A stretch of DNA of 64,000 bases. Origin: Cupriavidus cauae. Lineage in GTDB: Bacteria > Pseudomonadota > Gammaproteobacteria > Burkholderiales > Burkholderiaceae. The translations under genes were made by a program, and so were the position numbers. Position 1 is the first letter of the stretch, and the number at the start of each line of letters is the position of its first letter. The stretch is taken from assembly GCF_008632125.1 (NCBI RefSeq), contig NZ_VWRN01000019.1:62001-126000 (forward strand), written 5' to 3'. Shown here in pieces: positions 1 to 7,246 of the stretch. The notes under the pieces were generated by a model that was not told where the DNA came from, did not search any database, and was given only the letters and a program-made list of their open reading frames with translations.

Positions 1-502
1 CAGCGGCGGCCGCGCGAGCTATCGCAATGCCGGCCGCACGCTGCGCCAGGGCGTGGAACTGGGCTGGAGCGGCGTGCTGCACCGTCATTGGCAGGCGCAA
101 CTCGCGTACAGCTTTCTGGATGCGACCTTTCGCGACACCGTGCCGCCCGGCATCGTCGCCGGCAACCGCCTGCCCGGCACCGCGCGCCACGCGTTCTATG
201 GCTCGCTGGGCTGGGCGCCGCCGCGCGGCTGGCGCGCCGGCATCGATCTGCGCTATCTGAGCGCGGTGCCGGTCGACGACCGCAACAGCGACCGCGCGCC
301 GGGCTATGTCGTGACCGGCATTCACGCGGGCTATGCGATGCCATTCGGCCGCTGGACGGTCAATGCCTTTGCGCGCATCGACAATCTGTTCGACCGCCGC
401 TATGCGGGTTCGGTGATCGTCAACGATGGCAATGGGCGATATTTCGAGCCCGCGGCGGGGCGCAATGCATTTGCGGGGATATCGCTGTCGTATGCGTTCT
501 GA
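1..502 (+). CDS. TonB-dependent outer-membrane receptor, C-terminal part
   Basis: The frame is open from the first base of the window, so only about the last 166 residues are present. The residues alternate polar and aromatic as in beta strands. A conserved NLFDRRYAGS segment lies about 40 residues before the end, and the protein ends in a terminal phenylalanine (SYAF), the signal for insertion into the outer membrane. These are typical of the last strands of a 22-strand TonB-dependent siderophore or metallophore receptor. Such proteins take up substrate with energy from TonB-ExbBD. The ligand cannot be told because the plug domain lies outside the window. No terminator is obvious downstream. 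Confidence 0.85.
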   Translation, partial: SGGRASYRNAGRTLRQGVELGWSGVLHRHWQAQLAYSFLDATFRDTVPPGIVAGNRLPGTARHAFYGSLGWAPPRGWRAGIDLRYLSAVPVDDRNSDRAPGYVVTGIHAGYAMPFGRWTVNAFARIDNLFDRRYAGSVIVNDGNGRYFEPAAGRNAFAGISLSYAF

Positions 503-719
503 GCTTCAGATTTCGAACCCCGGTTCCGAGCTCTTGAACGCCGAGCTCCGGATTCCGCGCGCCAATTGTGGTAATCGCTCCGTTAATTCCGGTGGTTCGA
601 AAACGCAATGGAGTTCGCAAAAAGCGCGCCGTGTTTCAGCTCTTACAATATGTCACGCCTTTCCGGAGCGATCGGAAATTATGCTCAAGATTCCCAATAA
701 GGAAGTCAAGGAGAGGGAA

Positions 720-1889
720 ATGAGAACCAATTTCAAGTACCGGGGGCTGGCATTCGGCGTGGCCGCGTCTGCCGCAATCCTGGCCGCCTGCGGTGGCGGC
801 GGTGATGACGATGGCGGCGGCAAGGGTACGCTGAGCGTATCGATGACGGACGCGCCCGCCTGCGGTTTCGATCATGTCTTCGTCACCGTCGACAAGATCC
901 GCGTCCATACCAGCGCCAACGCCGAAGACGGCACCGGCGGCTGGGCCGAGATCGACGTCAATCCGTCCCGCCGCATCGACCTGCTGTCGCTGCAGAACGG
1001 CACCCTGACCAAGCTGGGGCAGACCGTGCTGCCGGCCGGCCAATACCAGCAGATCCGCCTGGTGCTCGATCGCAATACCGGCAATTCCCTCGCCAACTCG
1101 GTGGTGCCCACGGGCGGCGCCGAACAGCCGCTCGATACGCCGAGCGCGACCCAGAGCGGGTACAAGATCATCCGTCCGTTTACCGTGCAGCCCGACACGC
1201 TGGTCGACCTGGTGCTCGACTTCGATGCGTGCCGCTCGATCGTGCAGCGCGGCAACGGTTCCTATGCGCTCAAGCCGGTGGTGACCGCGGTGCCGCTGGT
1301 GGTCAGCGGCGCGATCCAGGGCTATGTCTCGCCGGCACAGGCAGGCGCGACCGTCTACGCGCAGCAGAATGGCGTGACCATCAAGGGCACGCTGGCAGAC
1401 AGCAATGGCGCCTTCACGCTGTCGCCGCTATTGCGCAGCAGCGACGCCGGCAACTACAGCGTGGTGGTCGTGCAGAACGATCGTGCCACCGGCGTGATCC
1501 AGAACGTGCCGGTCACCGCGCAGACCACCACCACGGTCTCGACCTCGGCGGCGCCGATCACGCTGCCGGCCTCGCCGATGCGCCGGATCACCGGCTCGGT
1601 GCTGCCCGCATCCGCGCAGGCCTTCGTGCAGGCGAAGCAGACCGTGGCCGGCTCGCCGATCGAAGTGGCCGTCGCCAATGCGAACTTCGATACCGGCGCC
1701 TATCAGCTGAACGTGCCGGCCGCCGCGCCGCTGGTGGGAACGTATCAGCCGACGCTGCCGATCGCCCTCGCTGCCGACACGGCGGCCGCGGGCAAGTACA
1801 CTGTCACGGCGACATCGATTACTGGCGCCACGCTGAGCACCGACCGCGACGTGTCGGCGACCGATGCGACGGCAAACTTCCAGTTCTGA
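720..1889 (+). CDS. DUF4382 domain lipoprotein
   Basis: A 389-residue protein. The start at 720 is chosen because AAGGAG at 708-713 sits six bases before the ATG; longer starts at 426 or 681 lack such a site. The N-terminus is a lipoprotein signal with lipobox LAAC (Cys24), followed by a Gly/Asp-rich linker. Residues from about 36 (GTLSVSMTDAP) match the start of the DUF4382 family, whose members are secreted beta-sandwich proteins of unknown role. The C-terminal half looks like carboxypeptidase-regulatory-like beta-sandwich repeats (GAIQGYVSPAQAGATVYA). It is likely anchored to a membrane facing the periplasm or outside. The small lipoprotein at 1926 follows within 40 bases and probably shares its transcript. 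Confidence 0.8.
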   Translation: MRTNFKYRGLAFGVAASAAILAACGGGGDDDGGGKGTLSVSMTDAPACGFDHVFVTVDKIRVHTSANAEDGTGGWAEIDVNPSRRIDLLSLQNGTLTKLGQTVLPAGQYQQIRLVLDRNTGNSLANSVVPTGGAEQPLDTPSATQSGYKIIRPFTVQPDTLVDLVLDFDACRSIVQRGNGSYALKPVVTAVPLVVSGAIQGYVSPAQAGATVYAQQNGVTIKGTLADSNGAFTLSPLLRSSDAGNYSVVVVQNDRATGVIQNVPVTAQTTTTVSTSAAPITLPASPMRRITGSVLPASAQAFVQAKQTVAGSPIEVAVANANFDTGAYQLNVPAAAPLVGTYQPTLPIALAADTAAAGKYTVTATSITGATLSTDRDVSATDATANFQF

Positions 1890-1925
1890 TGCAATGAACC
1901 CCCAACGAAAAACCAGGAAAACGCA

Positions 1926-2099
1926 ATGAAGGCAATGAAGGGAATTTGCGCGCTGCTGATCGGCGCCGGCACGCTGCTCGGCGGCTGCGCTGTCTATACC
2001 CCGCACGGTGCGGTGGTCACGCCGGGCGCGGTCGTGGTGGACCCGGGCCCCGGCCCGTACCACTGCCCGCCGGGACAGGCGAAGAAGGGCCGCTGCTGA
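1926..2099 (+). CDS. Small lipoprotein, 57 residues
   Basis: A short frame preceded by an AGGAAAA ribosome-binding site and followed at 2151 by a strong terminator, so it is very probably a real gene. It has a short signal peptide with lipobox LGGC (Cys21), then a mature part rich in Val, Pro and Gly, ending in a basic stretch with three Cys in all after the signal. Small lipoproteins of this shape are common in Burkholderiales and have no known role. It lies 36 bases after the DUF4382 lipoprotein and is probably its operon partner. Confidence 0.7.
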   Translation: MKAMKGICALLIGAGTLLGGCAVYTPHGAVVTPGAVVVDPGPGPYHCPPGQAKKGRC

Positions 2100-2150
2100 T
2101 TAGGCGTCCCGGTTGGCGACCGATTGACGATCCGCCAACCGCCACGGTGA

Positions 2151-2181
2151 AGATGGGCCTGCGGGCCCATCTTTTTTTTTT
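2151..2181 (+). terminator. Rho-independent terminator after the lipoprotein pair
   Basis: A perfect 9-bp stem (2151-2159 with 2164-2172), loop TGCG, followed by a run of ten T. It ends the transcript of the two lipoprotein genes and separates them from the convergent fdxA. Confidence 0.92.
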
Positions 2182-2214
2182 CCGTGATTTCCCGTTACGG
2201 CCGAGCGCGATGCT

Positions 2215-2547
2215 TCAATCGCGGATCAGCTTGTCGAGCTTGCCCTGGACCCTGGCCCAGGCCTCATGCTCCGGCAACGGCCCCTTGGCATGCGTCAGCC
2301 GTTTCCATTCGGTCTTGCGGGCCAATTCGGCATTGATCGCAACGAAATGCCGCTGGTCTTCGGGAAGATTCTCTTCGGAATAAATGGCGCCGACCGGGCA
2401 TTCGGGCACGCACATCGAGCAATCGATGCATTCGTCGGGATCGATCACGAGGAAATTCGGCCCTTCGTGGAAACACGACATCGGGCAGACCTCGACGCAA
2501 TCGGTATAGCGGCACTGGATGCAGGCATCCGTTACGACAAACGTCAT
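2215..2547 (-). CDS. fdxA: 7Fe ferredoxin FdxA ([3Fe-4S][4Fe-4S])
   Basis: A 110-residue protein starting MTFVVTDACIQC. Cysteines 9, 17, 21 and then 40, 43, 46 and 50 are spaced as in Azotobacter-type seven-iron ferredoxins. In that family the first set with Cys50 holds a 3Fe-4S cluster, and Cys40/43/46 with Cys21 holds a 4Fe-4S cluster. The tail after residue 60 (EENLPEDQRHFVAINAELA) is also characteristic. It is a cytoplasmic low-potential electron carrier. The start at 2547 is chosen because the family begins there; a longer frame to 2640 adds a basic, unrelated stretch. Confidence 0.93.
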   Translation of the reverse strand: MTFVVTDACIQCRYTDCVEVCPMSCFHEGPNFLVIDPDECIDCSMCVPECPVGAIYSEENLPEDQRHFVAINAELARKTEWKRLTHAKGPLPEHEAWARVQGKLDKLIRD

Positions 2548-2690
2548 GGGGCAATGCGCGGGGACACGGAACAACGAAAGCCCCGATGCTAGCGCGCGAT
2601 CGGGTCGCCGTGCCGGCGCCGGTTTGTGCGACACCATCAAAAATCTTCAAGCCATGCCGCGGTACGGCATTCGATGGGGCCAAGGAGGGC

Positions 2691-2726
2691 GCCAATGAGG
2701 GCCGCCAATGAGGGCCGCCAATGAGG
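2691..2726. repeat. 13-bp tandem repeat, 2.8 copies
   Basis: The unit GCCAATGAGGGCC occurs at 2691-2703 and 2704-2716, with a partial third copy to 2726. It lies upstream of fdxA and is one of many short tandem repeats at gene edges in this window. Confidence 0.9.
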
Positions 2727-2730
2727 GGCG

Positions 2731-2762
2731 AAATAAAAAGGGGCCGGTAGTCCTACCGGCCC
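2731..2762 (-). terminator. Rho-independent terminator of the porin gene
   Basis: A perfect 10-bp stem (2741-2750 with 2753-2762). On the minus strand it is followed by CTTTTTATTT. It lies about 110 bases after the porin stop codon. Confidence 0.85.
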
Positions 2763-2873
2763 AACGTCCTTGCACCCATGAAGAAGACAAGGTCGATATG
2801 ATCGTTCGCGCGGCGGCGCGCGAGTGTCCTGGCGCCGCCGCGTGCCCGCGTGGCGGGCCTTCGGAGGCTTCGC

Positions 2874-3932
2874 TTAGAAGCGGTGACGCATGCCGATGGT
2901 CACGCCGGTCTGGTTCTCGCCGGCCTGGGCGGTACCCGCGCCGTTCAGGCCCAGGTCCGAACCGTCCTTGTTGCGCACGTAGCCAACGTTCATATAGACG
3001 TCGGTGCGCTTGGACAGCGAGTAGTCGGCGGACAGCACGAACATCCACGGATCGGCACCGGTGTTCTTGGTGTCTTCGTAGTAGGCCGCGCCGGTCAGGC
3101 TGAAGGCCGGGGTGAACTTGTAGCGAGCGCCGGCCCAGTACAGGTTGCTGCGGACGCTGGTGGCGGTGGCGCTGCCCACGCCCTCGTCGCGCATCCAGCG
3201 ATAGCCGGCGAACACCTTGGCGGCGCCGAACTCGTACGCGGTACCGACCGCCAGGCGCTTTGCCGCGCGGTCCTGCAGCGCGACGGTGGCGCCCTGGTAC
3301 TGGTCATAGGCCGTGCCGACCGAGAAGCCGCCCGCCGCGTACGACAGGCCACCGCCGAACTGGCGCGCCACCTTGGTTTCGCCCGGGACTTCGCCGTTGT
3401 TGTCGCGGCCGAAGCTGTAGAAGCCGGTCGCGGTCAGGCCGCCGAACTTGCCGGTGTACTTGATGTTGTTGTCGGCGCGGCCGTTGAAGGCCGAGTCGAC
3501 GCTGTTCAGCGAGTAGCGCGGACCGACGCCCATCGGGTCGAAGGCGCCGAACAGGTCGTACAGCGCGTTCTGCTGGCGACCCAGCGAGATGGTGCCGAAG
3601 TTGCCTTGCAGGCCGACGTAGGCGGCGCGGCCGAACAGGCGGCCACCCTGGGCCGACCGGCCGGTGTCGATATCGAAGCCGCTTTCCAGCACGAACAGGC
3701 CCTTCAGGCCGCCGCCCAGGTCCTCGGTGCCGCGCAGACCCCAGCGCGAGCCCGACAGGTTGCCCGAGTTCATGCGCACGGCGGTGTCGCCGCCGCCGTC
3801 GCTCGGGGCATTGCTGATGACTTCGATGCCGGCATCGACGATACCGTACAGCGTGACGTTGGTTTGGGCGAACGCTGCGCCGGAGGCGGCGGTGGCAGCG
3901 GTCGCGGCCAGCGCGAGGAGGGCTTTCTTCAC
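2874..3932 (-). CDS. Gram-negative trimeric porin (OmpC/Burkholderia type)
   Basis: A 352-residue outer-membrane porin. The GTG start at 3932 opens a classic signal peptide (KKALLALAATAATAASGAAFA), cleaved before QTNVTLYGIVDAG, the usual first strand of this family. Further family motifs are SGSRWGLRGTEDLGGGL, GRQQNALYD and the C-terminal strand ending GMRHRF with terminal Phe. It forms 16-strand barrels that pass small hydrophilic solutes. No ATG lies closer, and AGAGAA precedes the GTG. It has its own promoter (about 4054-4082) and terminator (2731-2762), so it is monocistronic. Confidence 0.95.
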   Translation of the reverse strand: MKKALLALAATAATAASGAAFAQTNVTLYGIVDAGIEVISNAPSDGGGDTAVRMNSGNLSGSRWGLRGTEDLGGGLKGLFVLESGFDIDTGRSAQGGRLFGRAAYVGLQGNFGTISLGRQQNALYDLFGAFDPMGVGPRYSLNSVDSAFNGRADNNIKYTGKFGGLTATGFYSFGRDNNGEVPGETKVARQFGGGLSYAAGGFSVGTAYDQYQGATVALQDRAAKRLAVGTAYEFGAAKVFAGYRWMRDEGVGSATATSVRSNLYWAGARYKFTPAFSLTGAAYYEDTKNTGADPWMFVLSADYSLSKRTDVYMNVGYVRNKDGSDLGLNGAGTAQAGENQTGVTIGMRHRF

Positions 3933-4046
3933 GGTGTGTTCTCTTTTGACTGGTGATGGAAGACAGAGTCTGTCGCCGGCAGCGTGGCGCGGGTTCGACC
4001 CGTGAACCCCTGCCGGCGCAAACGGGGGCGATCTTCGCTTGCTTTT

Positions 4047-4082
4047 ATGACACCTATAAGTACGGTGAAAATCACGTTGCAA
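4047..4082 (-). promoter_or_regulatory. Candidate sigma-70 promoter of the porin
   Basis: Read on the minus strand, TTGCAA (4077-4082) is followed after 17 bases by TTATAG (4054-4059), which would start transcription near 4047 and give a leader of about 115 bases. Just upstream is a direct repeat of TGAAAGCCCCT (about 4094-4121). Porin leaders of this length are often sRNA targets, but no sRNA is seen here. Confidence 0.5.
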
Positions 4083-4187
4083 AAAAGCCGCATTGAAAGC
4101 CCCTGCGCTGTGAAAGCCCCTACGCCATAAAAAGTCCTTATTACCGGCCGGCCCGTGTCCATGAAGACATTGAATCGCGCTGAAATG

Positions 4188-4217
4188 ACAAGGGCGAAGC
4201 GCCAAAGCGCTTCGCCC
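4188..4217 (-). terminator. Candidate terminator of the M48 protease gene
   Basis: A perfect 11-bp stem (4192-4202 with 4207-4217) with a four-base loop. On the minus strand it is followed by TTGTCATTT, only a weak T tract, so termination is probable but not certain. Confidence 0.5.
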
Positions 4218-4254
4218 CAACGGCCCTTCAGGTCAAACGAGGACCCGCGGCGCC

Positions 4255-5007
4255 TCAGCTGCCCTTGGCCAGACGGCTCTGCATGCGTTTGGCGCGATCG
4301 GCCGAACCCGGGTGCGAATCGAACATGCCCGACTTGCCGCCATCGAGCTTGGCGAGCTTCTCGAAGGCCGTCACCAGCCCCTGGCGGTTCGCCTTGTTCT
4401 TCGTCAGCAGATCGAACGAGTAATCGTCGGCGGCCGTTTCCTGCGCCTGCGAGAACTGCGCGTTGATCAGCTTCTCCGACAGGTCGCCCAGCTGCGACTG
4501 CGACAGCGCGGCCACGGTGCCGTTGGCGCTGGCGGCGAGCGCGCCGCGCGCGGCGACGGCGGTATAGGCCACCTGCATCTGGCTCTTGCTGTGGCCCAGC
4601 GCCACGTGGCCGATCTCATGGCCCAGCACGCCGCGCACCTCGTCGTTGTTCATCATGTCCATCAGGCCGCTGTAGACGCGCACGCAGCCGTTGGCCATCG
4701 CCCAGGCGTTGACGTCCTTGGTCAGGTAGACCTTGGCCTGGACCGGCACGCCGCTGTCCTTCAGGCCGGCCATGATCGCGGTCAGGCGCTTGGTGTACGG
4801 GCTGTTGGCCGGCGCGATCTTGTTTTCCTTGTCCGATTCGGCGCAGGCCTGTTCCGACAGCGTCTTGACGTCCGCGTCCGACAGCGTGGCCGCCTTGAAC
4901 AGCGAGCCGCCGGCATCGACCAGGCCGTTGACGTTGCTGCCGGCGCAGCCGGCGATCAGCGCCGCGGCGCAGGTGGAAAGCAGAGTGAGCGAGAGAACCT
5001 TGGTCAT
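4255..5007 (-). CDS. M48 family zinc metalloprotease lipoprotein (LoiP/YggG-like)
   Basis: A 250-residue protein with a lipoprotein signal (lipobox IAGC, Cys21) and a peptidase M48 domain. The zinc site HEIGH is at residues 130-134, and the third ligand is probably Glu in QETAADDYS near residue 195. In LoiP-type proteases the motif is followed by VALGHS, as here. Family members are anchored in the outer membrane facing the periplasm and act in protein quality control under envelope or osmotic stress. The start at 5007 is chosen because it begins the signal peptide; the longer frame to 5109 has no family match. It appears monocistronic. Confidence 0.9.
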   Translation of the reverse strand: MTKVLSLTLLSTCAAALIAGCAGSNVNGLVDAGGSLFKAATLSDADVKTLSEQACAESDKENKIAPANSPYTKRLTAIMAGLKDSGVPVQAKVYLTKDVNAWAMANGCVRVYSGLMDMMNNDEVRGVLGHEIGHVALGHSKSQMQVAYTAVAARGALAASANGTVAALSQSQLGDLSEKLINAQFSQAQETAADDYSFDLLTKNKANRQGLVTAFEKLAKLDGGKSGMFDSHPGSADRAKRMQSRLAKGS

Positions 5008-5116
5008 CAGTGGAATTGCCCCTGGATTTTTATTGATTCGTTTCAAGCATGCCCGACGAATAAAAGGCGCCGCATTGTACGATTTTTTGGAATCCCGGAT
5101 TGCAAACAACGGTAAT

Positions 5117-5143
5117 AAAAAAACGCCGGACAGGCCGGCGTTT
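5117..5143 (-). terminator. Terminator of the enoyl-CoA hydratase gene
   Basis: A 9-bp perfect stem (5121-5129 with 5135-5143). On the minus strand it runs straight into TTTTTTTATT. It is followed at 5150-5180 by three imperfect copies of a 10-bp AATTCGAGGC unit. Confidence 0.85.
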
Positions 5144-5189
5144 CAAGGCAATTCGAGGTAATTCGAGGCAATTCAAGCGGATGGCAGTA

Positions 5190-6092
5190 TCAGGATCGCT
5201 TGCGATTGACGAATTCCGCCATATAGCGCTGCGGCTCGCCGGTATCGAAGGCGCTGCCGAATTCGGCGACGCTGTTGGCGATCGCCGTATCGACCGGTTG
5301 CTCTTCCCATTCGCGCAGCAGCCGCTTCTGCTGGCGTACCACCGTCGGGCCGAAGCCGGCCAGCAGTTGCGCGACCCGCTCGACTTCGGCGTCGAGCTCG
5401 GCCAGCGGCACCACGCGATGGACCAGGCCCCACGACAGCGCCTGCGCGGCGTCGCACAGCTCGCCGGTCAGCAGCATCCATGCCGCGCGGGCATTGCCGA
5501 TCAGGCGCGGCATCAGCGCGGCGTGGATCACCGACGGAATGCCGACCTTGACTTCGGGCATGCCGAGGTTGGCGTTGTCGGCGGCGATCCGCAGATCGCA
5601 CGCCAGCGCCAGCTCCAGTCCGCCGCCCAGGCACCAGCCCGGCATGCGCGCGATCACCGGCACCGGGCAGTGGCGCACGGCATCGCACAGTTCGCGCAGG
5701 CCGCCGATGAAGCGTTCGGCGGAGTCCCGCGTCAGCGCGACCATCTCCTTGATGTCCGCGCCGCCGATGAAGCCCTTGTCGCCGGTGCCGCGCAGGATCA
5801 GCACGCGCACCTGCGGATCGGCGGCGAGCCTGCGTACCGCGTCGGTCAGCGCGGCGATCACCGGCGTGCCGAGGATATTGAGCGAGCCGGCGTTGCTGAT
5901 GGTCAGGGTGGCAATGCCGCGCTCGTCGATGGCGACGGCGGCGTGGCGGCCCGGATGGGCGTTCGTATCGCCGGAGGGATTGGCCGGCGGATTGGTGGGC
6001 CCATCGGTCGGCGTATTTGTCGGCGTATTGGTCGGCGTATTGGTCGGCGTATAGGCGGGCGTAGTCGTCGGCGGATTGGCGGGAGCGCTCAT
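5190..6092 (-). CDS. Enoyl-CoA hydratase/isomerase family protein with repeat-derived N-terminus
   Basis: A 300-residue crotonase-fold protein. From residue 48 on it matches the family: FIGGADIKEM (oxyanion-hole and substrate loop) and GWCLGGGLELALACD (CoA-binding and second oxyanion residue). It would hydrate or isomerise an acyl-CoA in the cytoplasm. The first 47 residues are low-complexity Pro/Thr/Asn, with TPTN repeats encoded by a 12-bp tandem repeat. Usual family members are about 255 residues and lack this part. The true start could be internal, but no good ribosome-binding site marks one. The TctC gene ends eight bases upstream, so the two are one transcript, probably with the CoA transferase at 7247. 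Confidence 0.85.
   Translation of the reverse strand: MSAPANPPTTTPAYTPTNTPTNTPTNTPTDGPTNPPANPSGDTNAHPGRHAAVAIDERGIATLTISNAGSLNILGTPVIAALTDAVRRLAADPQVRVLILRGTGDKGFIGGADIKEMVALTRDSAERFIGGLRELCDAVRHCPVPVIARMPGWCLGGGLELALACDLRIAADNANLGMPEVKVGIPSVIHAALMPRLIGNARAAWMLLTGELCDAAQALSWGLVHRVVPLAELDAEVERVAQLLAGFGPTVVRQQKRLLREWEEQPVDTAIANSVAEFGSAFDTGEPQRYMAEFVNRKRS
6007..6054. repeat. 12-bp tandem repeat, 4 copies, inside the hydratase N-terminus
   Basis: The unit GTCGGCGTATTG runs as four near-perfect copies (6007-6018, 6019-6030, 6031-6042, 6043-6054). Length changes keep the reading frame and would only lengthen or shorten the Thr/Pro/Asn tract. Confidence 0.95.
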
Positions 6093-6099
6093 GAAGTCC

Positions 6100-7116
6100 T
6101 CACTGCAGTTTGGCGAACTGGATCTTGTCGACGACGCGCTTCCAGTGCTGGTTTTGGTTGCGGATCAGGTCGGCGAAGGCCTTGCGCGAGGTCCACGCCG
6201 GAATCGCACCCTGCTTCTCGATCGCGGCGATGACCTCGGGATCGGCCAGCGCCTGGCGCACCGCGTCGTTGAGCTTGTCCAGGATCGCGTCGGGCGTGCC
6301 GGCGGGCGCGCCGAGGCCGAACCACGACGGATTGTTCATCGCCGGCAGGCCCGCTTCCGCGTAGGTCGGCACATCGGGCAGCAGCTTCAGGCGCTGCCTG
6401 GCGGCCACCGCCAGCGGCTTCAGGCGCTTGCCCTGGATCAGGCCCGACGAAGACGGGATATTGTCGAACACCACCTGGATCTGCCCCGCCACCGCATCGT
6501 TCAGCGCCGGCCCCAGGCCCTTGTACGGAACATGCAGCATGCGCGTGCCGGTCTCGCTCATGAACAGCTCGCCGTTCATATGGCTCAGGCCCCCATTGCC
6601 GGAGGAGCCGAACGAGTACTTGCCGGGGTTGGCCTTCAGCAGCTTGACGAACGAGGCCACGTCGGTGGCAGGGAACGACGGATTGACCACCAGCACATTG
6701 GGCACGTCGGCGAGGTTGCTGATCGGCGCGAAGTCCTTGACCGGGTCGTACGGCGTCTTCACGTAGACGTTGGGATTGACGGCGTGCGAGCTCTCGACCT
6801 CCATCACCAGCGTGTAGCCGTCGGCCGGCTGCTTGGCCGCATAGGCGCTGCCGACCGCGCCGCCGGCGCCCGGGCGGTTTTCGACGACCACCGGTTGCGC
6901 CAGGATGGCGCCCATTTTGGTGCCGACGATGCGGGCCAGGATGTCGGTGGTGCCGCCGGCCGCGTAGGGGACGATCAGCTTGATCGGCTTGCTCGGATAG
7001 CTGTCGGCATGCGCGGGATTTGCGATGGTGGCGATGGCGGCCGTGGCGGTGGTAGCGGCCACCGCGGCGATCAGCTGGCGGGACTTGCGCACGGTGGCGC
7101 GATGCGGATGTTTCAA
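6100..7116 (-). CDS. Tripartite tricarboxylate transporter receptor family protein (TctC/Bug)
   Basis: A 338-residue periplasmic binding protein. A TTG start at 7116 is chosen because GAGGAG lies six bases before it; a GTG at 7092 is the alternative. The signal peptide ends near PAHA. The mature part starts YPSKPIKLIVPYAAGGTTDILAR and has VVENRPGAGGAVG and HVPYKGLGPALNDAVAGQIQ, all hallmarks of the Bug family. Bug proteins bind carboxylates or amides. No TctA or TctB membrane partner lies nearby, the usual state for expanded Bug sets in Burkholderiales. It sits between a CoA transferase and an enoyl-CoA hydratase on the same strand, so its ligand is probably the acid these enzymes process. 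Confidence 0.92.
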   Translation of the reverse strand: MKHPHRATVRKSRQLIAAVAATTATAAIATIANPAHADSYPSKPIKLIVPYAAGGTTDILARIVGTKMGAILAQPVVVENRPGAGGAVGSAYAAKQPADGYTLVMEVESSHAVNPNVYVKTPYDPVKDFAPISNLADVPNVLVVNPSFPATDVASFVKLLKANPGKYSFGSSGNGGLSHMNGELFMSETGTRMLHVPYKGLGPALNDAVAGQIQVVFDNIPSSSGLIQGKRLKPLAVAARQRLKLLPDVPTYAEAGLPAMNNPSWFGLGAPAGTPDAILDKLNDAVRQALADPEVIAAIEKQGAIPAWTSRKAFADLIRNQNQHWKRVVDKIQFAKLQ

Positions 7117-7127
7117 GGGTGTCTCCT

Positions 7128-7190
7128 CGTGGTCTTCGTGGTCTTCGTGGTCTTCGTGGTCTGCGTGGTCTTGGTGGTTGTTCGTGGTTC
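7128..7190. repeat. 9-bp tandem repeat directly upstream of the TctC ribosome-binding site
   Basis: Five copies of CGTGGTCTT (7128-7172, one mismatch) decay into related sequence to about 7190. On the coding strand the array ends right at the GAGGAG site of the TctC gene, so it forms most of its 5' leader. Confidence 0.95.
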
Positions 7191-7246
7191 TTCGTCGGTG
7201 TCCGCAGGTGTTCGTGGCCGGTCGTGGGCGCTCGTATGGCAAAGCG

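Larger units (their letters stand above)
2548..2873. other. Intergenic region between fdxA and the porin
   Basis: No gene is supported here. It contains a 13-bp tandem repeat (2691-2726), the terminator of the porin gene (2731-2762) and presumably the fdxA promoter. Confidence 0.7.

Noticed and set aside
5100-6233. A 377-residue plus-strand frame ending in Arg/Gly repeats
   Set aside because: Antisense to the hydratase. The repeats come from the 12-bp array.
7128-7190. Possible CRISPR-like array
   Set aside because: The units are contiguous 9-mers with no spacers. The same holds for the arrays at 45299 and 38515.
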